Assembly (NCBI GenBank): GCA_028277365.1
Contig: JANQGK010000370.1
Location: forward strand, 1 to 33,466
Origin: Halieaceae bacterium
GTDB taxonomy: Bacteria > Pseudomonadota > Gammaproteobacteria > Pseudomonadales > Halieaceae
Length of the DNA stretch: 33,466 bases
Direction: 5' to 3'
The notes below the pieces were generated by a model. The model worked only from the letters and a program-made list of their open reading frames with translations. It was not told where the DNA came from and did no database searches. The translations under genes and the position numbers were made by a program. The stretch's first letter is position 1. Each line of letters opens with the position of its first letter. This document shows positions 27,622 to 33,466 of this stretch, piece after piece.

Positions 27622-27708
27622 CCCAGCCTGTTGATGCGGCGGTAAATCGTTCCAAGGCCCAGTACAATACGTCGCGTTGTTTAACCACCGTGCCAATAGG
27701 ACGATTTG

Positions 27709-29451
27709 ATGAGTCATTACCGCGCGCCCGTTGAAGATATGCAGTTTGTCATCGACGAACTCTGTGATATCGAGACCCACCTGGGACCTGTCAACAACTT
27801 CGCCGAGAAGGGGGTGGGGCCGGACCTCACCACCGCGTTGTTGGATGAGTCGGCGCGGCTGACCGGGGATGTCTGGGGGCCGCTGCGTCGGGTGGGAGAT
27901 ACCCAGGGTGCCACCTGTGCCGACGGCAGGGTGACGATTACGCCGGGTTACGCTGACGCGCTCAAGCAGTTGGGCGAGGGCGGCTGGCTGGGTATTTCCG
28001 CGTCGGAAGAATTTGGTGGGCAGGGTCTGCCGGAGATCTACACCACGGCGGCCTGCGAGATGTGGGCCAGTTCGGATATGTCTTTGTCGCTGTGCCCGGT
28101 GCTGTCGATGGGGGCGGCGCTGGCGCTGGCTTCCCACGCCAGTGATGAGCAGAAGGCAACTTACCTGACGAAGATCTACAGCGGTGAGTGGACCGGAACC
28201 ATGAACCTGACGGAGTCGGGGGCGGGTTCTGACCTCGGCGTAATGAAAACGCGAGCGGTGCCGGATGGCGACCACTACCGCATCTTCGGCCAGAAAATTT
28301 TCATTACCTGGGGTGACCACGACGCCACCGAGAACATCGTGCACCTGGTGCTGGCCAAACTGCCGGATGCACCGGAGGGAAGTAAGGGCATCTCGCTCTT
28401 CCTGGTGCCAAAACATCTGGTCAATCAAGACGGCAGCCTCGGCGAGCGCAACGACGTCTACCCGGTGTCGGTGGAGCACAAGCTGGGCATCCACGGCAGC
28501 CCCACCTGCGTCATGGCCTTTGGCGACAAGGACGGTGCTATCGGCTACCTGGTAGGCGAAGAGAACGGCGGGCTGCGCGCCATGTTTACGATGATGAACG
28601 AGGCGCGGCTGAAGATCGGCCTGGAGGGCCTCAGCATCGGCGAGGGCGCCTACCAGCAGGCGGTGGTCTATGCCCGCGACCGGGTCCAGGGCGGGGTGCC
28701 GATCATCCAACACCCGGACGTAAAACGCATGCTGCTGGTGATGCGCTCCCTGAACGAAGCGATGCGCGCTTTTGCCTACACCGAAGCAGTGACCATGGAC
28801 CGCGCACACCACGGCAAGGACGCCGCCGCCCAGGCGCGGCTGGACCTTATGATCCCGGTGGTGAAGGGCTGGCTGACGGAGGTGGGCATGGAACTCGCTT
28901 CACTGGGCGTGCAGGTACACGGTGGTATGGGTTTCGTGGAAGAGACCGGCGCCGCCCAATACCTGCGCGATGCGCGCATCGCGCCCATCTACGAAGGTAC
29001 CAACGGCATCCAGGCCCAGGACCTGGTGGGCCGCAAGCTGGGTCGCGATGGTGGCGCTGCCATGGAAGCGCTGCTGGCCGAAGTGGATACGACGTTGGCC
29101 GCGGCGGGTGATCTGCCCGACCTGGCTGGCCCGCTCGCGGCTGCACTTGCCGACCTCCGTCACTCCACGGCGACCATCCTCGCCAGCTGGCAGGACAACC
29201 GTCCGGCGGCGCTGGCCCGGGCTTATGACTACATGATGCAGACCGGCTATGTTATGGGTGCCTGGCACCTGCTGCGCTCGGCGCTGGTGGCCGGGCAGCG
29301 TCTGCAAGAGGGCAGTGACAATCCGTTCTACCAGCGCAAGCTGGCCACCGCGCGCTTCTACTGCGAGAACGTGCTGCCGCGGGCGGCGGGCTTTGCCGGC
29401 GCGATTGCCGGTGGGGATGCGCTGCTGGACTATGCGGAGAACTGGCTGTGA
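27709..29451 (+). CDS. acyl-CoA dehydrogenase, DmdC-like long subfamily
   Basis: FAD enzyme that introduces the alpha-beta double bond into an acyl-CoA, passing electrons to ETF. At 580 residues it is longer than the typical 380-residue family member and matches the DmdC/FadE-like group with an extra N-terminal segment and a C-terminal helical extension. Seen: GLPEIYTTAACEMWASSDMS, the FAD-binding MNLTESGAGSDLG, FGQKIFITWGDHD, QVHGGMGFVEETGAAQYLRD, and IYEGTNGIQAQDLVGRKL with the presumed catalytic glutamate. ATG at 27709 follows an AGG site; an in-frame TTG just before it is less likely. It is translationally coupled to rraA. The acyl substrate cannot be read; medium- or long-chain is plausible. 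Confidence 0.9.
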   Translation: MSHYRAPVEDMQFVIDELCDIETHLGPVNNFAEKGVGPDLTTALLDESARLTGDVWGPLRRVGDTQGATCADGRVTITPGYADALKQLGEGGWLGISASEEFGGQGLPEIYTTAACEMWASSDMSLSLCPVLSMGAALALASHASDEQKATYLTKIYSGEWTGTMNLTESGAGSDLGVMKTRAVPDGDHYRIFGQKIFITWGDHDATENIVHLVLAKLPDAPEGSKGISLFLVPKHLVNQDGSLGERNDVYPVSVEHKLGIHGSPTCVMAFGDKDGAIGYLVGEENGGLRAMFTMMNEARLKIGLEGLSIGEGAYQQAVVYARDRVQGGVPIIQHPDVKRMLLVMRSLNEAMRAFAYTEAVTMDRAHHGKDAAAQARLDLMIPVVKGWLTEVGMELASLGVQVHGGMGFVEETGAAQYLRDARIAPIYEGTNGIQAQDLVGRKLGRDGGAAMEALLAEVDTTLAAAGDLPDLAGPLAAALADLRHSTATILASWQDNRPAALARAYDYMMQTGYVMGAWHLLRSALVAGQRLQEGSDNPFYQRKLATARFYCENVLPRAAGFAGAIAGGDALLDYAENWL

Positions 29452-29927
29452 AACCTACCCCGGATATCGCCGACGAGTTCCCCGACGACATCAACGCGGT
29501 TGAGCTCGACTTCCGCAGCTACGGCGCGGTGAAAGCCTTCTGCGGCGAAGTGGTCACGGTGAAGTGCCATGAGGACAACTCGCTGGTGAAGGAGCTGGTG
29601 GGAACCCCCGGAGAAGGCCGGGTGATTGTGGTGGACGGTGGTGGTTCAAAGCGCCGTGCGCTTCTGGGGGATATGCTGGCCGCCAAGGCGGCGGAGAACG
29701 GCTGGTCCGGGCTGGTGATCAACGGTGTGATCCGCGACGTGGACGAAATCGCCGTCACCGAGCTGGGCGTCAAGGCTTTGGGCACTATTCCGCTCAAGAC
29801 CGACAAGCTCGGTCACGGGCAGCAGGGGATTCCCCTGCATCTGGGCGGTGTGAACATCCACCCCGGCGACTGGATCTATGCCGACAACAACGGCGTGCTG
29901 GTGGCCGGGCGCAAGCTCTGCGATTGA
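29448..29927 (+). CDS. rraA: RraA family protein (RNase E inhibitor or HMG/oxaloacetate aldolase)
   Basis: A 159-residue RraA-fold protein. In E. coli RraA binds RNase E and slows RNA decay; related proteins are class II 4-hydroxy-4-methyl-2-oxoglutarate aldolases that also decarboxylate oxaloacetate. Seen: PTPDIADEFPDD at the start, VIVVDGGGSKRRALLGDMLA, ENGWSGLVINGVIRDVDEI with the Arg-Asp pair, and PLHLGGVNIHPGDWIYADNNGVLVA. The GTG start overlaps the upstream stop (GTGA), so it is co-translated with an acyl-CoA dehydrogenase, an odd partner for an RNase E regulator. Length and wording match RraA closely; the in vivo role is left open. Confidence 0.88.
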   Translation: MKPTPDIADEFPDDINAVELDFRSYGAVKAFCGEVVTVKCHEDNSLVKELVGTPGEGRVIVVDGGGSKRRALLGDMLAAKAAENGWSGLVINGVIRDVDEIAVTELGVKALGTIPLKTDKLGHGQQGIPLHLGGVNIHPGDWIYADNNGVLVAGRKLCD

Positions 29928-29949
29928 GGGTCGTGCCGCCGGCCGACCC
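29928..29949. terminator. hairpin between convergent rraA and nadC
   Basis: GGGTCG and CGACCC enclose a GCC-GCC-GGC inner stem with one bulged T, immediately after the rraA stop. There is no T tract on either strand. It may act as a shared end structure for the two convergent genes. Confidence 0.35.
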
Positions 29950-29981
29950 CGAGCAAGCGGTCGCCCGCGCCGCGCCTGCGC

Positions 29982-30893
<912 letters not shown>

Positions 30894-30906
30894 CTATGCT
30901 GCCGTC

Positions 30907-31749
30907 ATGAGAAAGGGACGGGTCAGCCGCACGGCACTGAACGTGGCGGCCAGCATGGTTACGCTGGGCGCCAAGCCCGGCTGGCATGACCGCCTGCCGG
31001 CCGGGTTGCCGGAATTGAGTGAAGCGCTGCTGCTGGCCTCCGGCGTCTTCCCGTTTTCGGCTCGCGCCCTGGAGCTGGCGCGCCGCCCCTGGGCGGTGCG
31101 CCTCGCCACCCTGGGTGAGCGGCTGCAACCCGGCGCCTTCGAGGGTCTGGGCAAGCGCAAGATTTTCATGGACCAGCAGGTCTGCGCGGCCATTGATGCG
31201 GGGGCCACCCAGGTCCTCGTGCTGGGGGCAGGCTTCGACACCCTCTGCCTGCGGCTGGCGTCGGAAAACCCCGCTGTCCGATTTCTGGAGATCGACCATC
31301 CGGATACCGCCCGCGCCAAGCAGCGCGCCGTGAAACAGCTGGGCCAACCTGTGAACCTGACCTTGCTGGCGGTGGACCTGGCACAGAGAAAACTCTCGCG
31401 GGTGCTTGCCGACAGTGATGCCTGGGATAGCAGCGCCGTTAGCATAGTGGTGGCGGAGGGCCTGCTTTACTACCTGACGCCCGAAGCCGTCAGGCAGTTG
31501 TTCGATGAGATTCGCGGCAGCGTGGGGGAGGGCAGCCGTGTGGCTTTTTCTCACTTGTTCGACCTGCGCCGCTACCGTATGGCCCGCGCCGCTCTCGCGC
31601 TGGAGGGTGAACCCTGGCTGTCGGCTTCAGAGCCGGACGAACTGCACGACTATGTGGGGTCCGGATGGGAGATCATCGCAGCCCAGCCGGCGCCGGCCGC
31701 TCGCGAGCTGGAAGGCCTGGCTGTGGCCACAAGCTGCAGCGCTAAGTGA
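30907..31749 (+). CDS. SAM-dependent methyltransferase, leucine carboxyl methyltransferase-like family
   Basis: A 280-residue class I methyltransferase of the LCM/TIGR00027-like type, often involved in polyketide or small-molecule O-methylation but mostly uncharacterised. Seen: RKIFMDQQVCAAIDAGATQV, the SAM-binding motif VLVLGAGFDTLCLRLA, the acidic LEIDHPDT after strand 2, and VVAEGLLYYLTPEAVRQLF after strand 4. The ATG at 30907 is 73 bp from divergent nadC. It sits between nadC and ampD, which are adjacent in E. coli. No close partner gene suggests a substrate. Confidence 0.85.
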   Translation: MRKGRVSRTALNVAASMVTLGAKPGWHDRLPAGLPELSEALLLASGVFPFSARALELARRPWAVRLATLGERLQPGAFEGLGKRKIFMDQQVCAAIDAGATQVLVLGAGFDTLCLRLASENPAVRFLEIDHPDTARAKQRAVKQLGQPVNLTLLAVDLAQRKLSRVLADSDAWDSSAVSIVVAEGLLYYLTPEAVRQLFDEIRGSVGEGSRVAFSHLFDLRRYRMARAALALEGEPWLSASEPDELHDYVGSGWEIIAAQPAPAARELEGLAVATSCSAK

Positions 31750-31765
31750 ATCGCCGGCGCGATTC
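31748..31765 (+). other. hairpin beginning in the methyltransferase stop codon
   Basis: GAATCGC-CGGC-GCGATTC is a perfect 7-bp stem with a four-base loop that starts inside the TGA stop. It lies 18 bases before the ampD start and has no T run. It could weakly attenuate ampD or mark an mRNA processing site. Confidence 0.35.
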
Positions 31766-31783
31766 GGTCTACACTGGCCGGCA

Positions 31784-32350
31784 ATGACTACGCACACCGT
31801 AACGGCGGGCTGGCTGGATAGTGCCGTTCGCTGCCCTTCTCCCAACTGCAACGCAAGGCCGGAACCCGCCGACATCAGCCTGCTGGTGATTCACAACATC
31901 AGCCTGCCACCCGGGGAATACGGTTCGGGCTGCGTGCAGCAGTTTTTCCGCAACGAACTCGACTGCGATGCTCACCCGTATTTCGAGGAGATCCGAGGCG
32001 TGCAGGTGTCCTCGCACCTGCTGATTGAGCGCGATGGAATCGCCACTCAGTTCGTGAGCTTTGATGAACGTGCCTGGCACGCCGGCGCGTCGTGCTTCGA
32101 GGGGCGCGACAATTGCAACGATTTCAGCATCGGCATCGAGTTGGAGGGATGTGACACCGAGGCTTATACTGACGCGCAGTACGCGGTCCTGGCCGCTATA
32201 ACAGGGGAACTTATGCGCGCCTACCCAGCCATCACCCGTGACCGGATTACCGGGCACTCTGATATTGCTCCCTGTCGCAAGACCGACCCGGGCCCGGCTT
32301 TTGACTGGCAGCGCTTTCAAGGACTGCTGGACCGGGAGGTCGGCGCGTGA
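31784..32350 (+). CDS. ampD: 1,6-anhydro-N-acetylmuramyl-L-alanine amidase AmpD
   Basis: Cytoplasmic zinc amidase that splits the stem peptide from anhydro-muropeptides during cell wall recycling; its loss induces AmpC beta-lactamase in species that have ampR/ampC. The ATG at 31784 gives 188 residues. The N-terminus and motifs fit AmpD: LLVIHNISLPPGEYGSG with zinc ligand H37, SSHLLIERDG, AWHAGAS, DFSIGIELEG with catalytic E120, and GHSDIAPCRKTDPGPAFDW with ligands H158 and D168. All catalytic residues are present, so it should be active. The stop overlaps the ampE GTG (GTGA). Confidence 0.97.
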   Translation: MTTHTVTAGWLDSAVRCPSPNCNARPEPADISLLVIHNISLPPGEYGSGCVQQFFRNELDCDAHPYFEEIRGVQVSSHLLIERDGIATQFVSFDERAWHAGASCFEGRDNCNDFSIGIELEGCDTEAYTDAQYAVLAAITGELMRAYPAITRDRITGHSDIAPCRKTDPGPAFDWQRFQGLLDREVGA

Positions 32351-33219
32351 AGTTCCTGGCATTGCTGATCGCTCTAGGCCTGCTGCAGTATTGGGGCTCC
32401 GCCGGCCCGGTGCATCGCGACACCTGGTTCAAGGATCTTGTAGCGCGCTTCCAGGGCAGCGGCCTGATGCCCGAGTTACAGATAGGCCTGTCGGTGCTGT
32501 TGCCCGCGCTGCTGGTGTTCTGGCTGATGAACTTCGTCGAAGGCTGGATCCTGGGCCTGGTGCCCCTGGCCGTGGCCGTGCTGATACTGCTCTACAGTTT
32601 CGGGCGCGGTGATTTTGAGGCCTTGGTGGATGAGTACCGCAGCCATTGCCGGCAGGGCGACTTCGAGGCGGCCTTCCTGTTCGCCCAGCAACAACTGCTG
32701 CCGGGCTGCAGCGAGGAGTGCCCCTCCAGCCCCGAGAAGCTGCACCGTTTCGTCAAGGAGCGCATCTGCTACCTGGGCTTCGAGCGCTGGTTCGGGGTGA
32801 TGTTCTATTTCGTGATCTTTGGTCCCGCCGGAGCACTGGCCTACCGGCTGCTGTTGCTGTATCGCGTCGATAGCGAGGAGCCTGAGCGCCAGCGCATGCT
32901 GGACCGGGTGCAGCTCTGGGTCGACTGGCTACCCTCGCGGTTGCTGGTGTTTACCTTTGCGCTCACCGGCGACTGGGTCGGCAGCCGCGAACAGCTGGCC
33001 GCCAGCCTGGGTGATACCACCTCTTCCACCGGTGAACTGCTCGGCGACGCCGCCCACGCCGCACTCGGCCTCAAGGCCACGGTGTTCTCCGGCGACAGCG
33101 GCGACACCCAGGCTTTTGCCGAGGTCAGCGACTGGGAGGTAGGTCAGGTGCAAAGCCTGCTGAGCCGCAGTGCCGTGGCCTGGGTGGTGGTGCTGGCACT
33201 GCTCGTGCTGCTGATCTGA
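32347..33219 (+). CDS. ampE: AmpE-like inner-membrane protein
   Basis: Polytopic inner-membrane protein co-transcribed with ampD; proposed as a sensor in beta-lactamase induction, but its activity is unclear. The 290 residues start at a GTG overlapping the ampD stop and contain membrane segments at about 2-17, 45-85 (two), 150-175, 195-212 and the C-terminal 20 residues. The ERWFGVMFYFVIFGPAGALAYRL region corresponds to the CobD/AmpE-type signature. Sequence is less conserved than ampD, and the call rests partly on position. Confidence 0.88.
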   Translation: MKFLALLIALGLLQYWGSAGPVHRDTWFKDLVARFQGSGLMPELQIGLSVLLPALLVFWLMNFVEGWILGLVPLAVAVLILLYSFGRGDFEALVDEYRSHCRQGDFEAAFLFAQQQLLPGCSEECPSSPEKLHRFVKERICYLGFERWFGVMFYFVIFGPAGALAYRLLLLYRVDSEEPERQRMLDRVQLWVDWLPSRLLVFTFALTGDWVGSREQLAASLGDTTSSTGELLGDAAHAALGLKATVFSGDSGDTQAFAEVSDWEVGQVQSLLSRSAVAWVVVLALLVLLI

Positions 33220-33247
33220 TCCACTAATCGCAAGCCAGGGAGTTCTC

Positions 33248-33466
33248 ATGTCTGACGCCGATCGCAGGGTGATTATTGTCACCGGGTCTTCATCGGGTAT
33301 CGGGGCCGAGGTGGCCCGGCTCGCTGCCCGCCATCACTACAATGTCGTGGTGAACTACAACAGCAACGCCGCCGGGGCCGAGACGGTCACCGAGTATTGT
33401 GACGCCCAGGGGGTGGATGCGGTGGCGGTGCAGGCCAGCGTGGCCGATGACGCCGACTGCCGGCGC
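33248..33466 (+). CDS. short-chain dehydrogenase/reductase, 3' truncated by window edge
   Basis: The ATG at 33248, preceded by an AGGGA ribosome site, opens a frame that stays open for 73 codons to the window end. The product starts MSDADRRVIIVTGSSSGIGA with the TGxxxGIG cofactor motif of classical SDRs, followed by VARLAARHHYNVVVNYNSNA, which suggests an NADP-preferring FabG/YgfF-like reductase. The catalytic YxxxK lies beyond the window. The gene is 28 bp after ampE and could be co-transcribed with it. Confidence 0.88.
   Translation, partial: MSDADRRVIIVTGSSSGIGAEVARLAARHHYNVVVNYNSNAAGAETVTEYCDAQGVDAVAVQASVADDADCRR

Noticed and set aside
27157-28812. 551-codon minus-strand open frame across the LysR and dehydrogenase genes
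   Set aside because: It overlaps two well-supported genes and their shared operator region, and its product has no family features.

Overview
The window is a GC-rich chromosomal segment of a gammaproteobacterium. Protein sequences and gene order resemble Pseudomonas and the marine Cellvibrionales/Halieaceae type; that placement is an inference from protein style and synteny, not a database result. No rRNA, tRNA, CRISPR array, transposase or integrase was seen. Coding density is very high, and many neighbouring genes overlap by 1-4 bases.

Left third (1-10958, all + strand): the end of the division and cell wall (dcw) cluster, murC (truncated by the window edge)-ddlB-ftsQ-ftsA-ftsZ, then an M23 LytM-type peptidase, secA, argJ and a mutT-type Nudix gene. 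The lpxC gene, and the dciA-like gene that follows it in Pseudomonas, are absent from the usual place after ftsZ. A 343-bp non-coding gap with a perfect 12-bp hairpin sits there instead.

Middle (10962-16440): the type IV pilus block, coaE-pilD-pilC-pilB on the minus strand and pilA divergent on the plus strand. The 489-bp pilB/pilA gap holds a good sigma-54 (-24/-12) promoter for pilA, upstream TGTCA-type repeats that could bind a PilR-like activator, and a pilA leader with two interlocking inverted repeats. pilA ends with a textbook intrinsic terminator.

Accessory block (16489-29927): three translationally coupled genes follow the pilA terminator. Two are tandem paralogous multispanning proteins that look like GT-C/TMTC-type glycosyltransferases with C-terminal TPR-like domains, and the third is a DPM1/GtrB-like polyprenyl-phosphate sugar synthase. 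Together they look like a lipid-linked-sugar protein glycosylation system, and its position suggests that pilin may be the target. A converging minus-strand operon (GT4, NDP-sugar epimerase, GT2) adds further glycan genes. Next come malate synthase G and a LysR regulator (minus strand), and divergently an acyl-CoA dehydrogenase coupled to rraA. This set would link beta-oxidation to the glyoxylate shunt.

Right end (29982-33466): nadC (minus), a leucine carboxyl methyltransferase-like SAM enzyme, ampD, ampE and the start of a short-chain dehydrogenase. The backbone murC-ddlB-ftsQAZ-secA-mutT-coaE-pilCB-pilA-nadC-ampD-ampE matches the conserved E. coli/Pseudomonas order. The 13.5-kb block between pilA and nadC therefore reads as an accessory insertion at a known variable spot.
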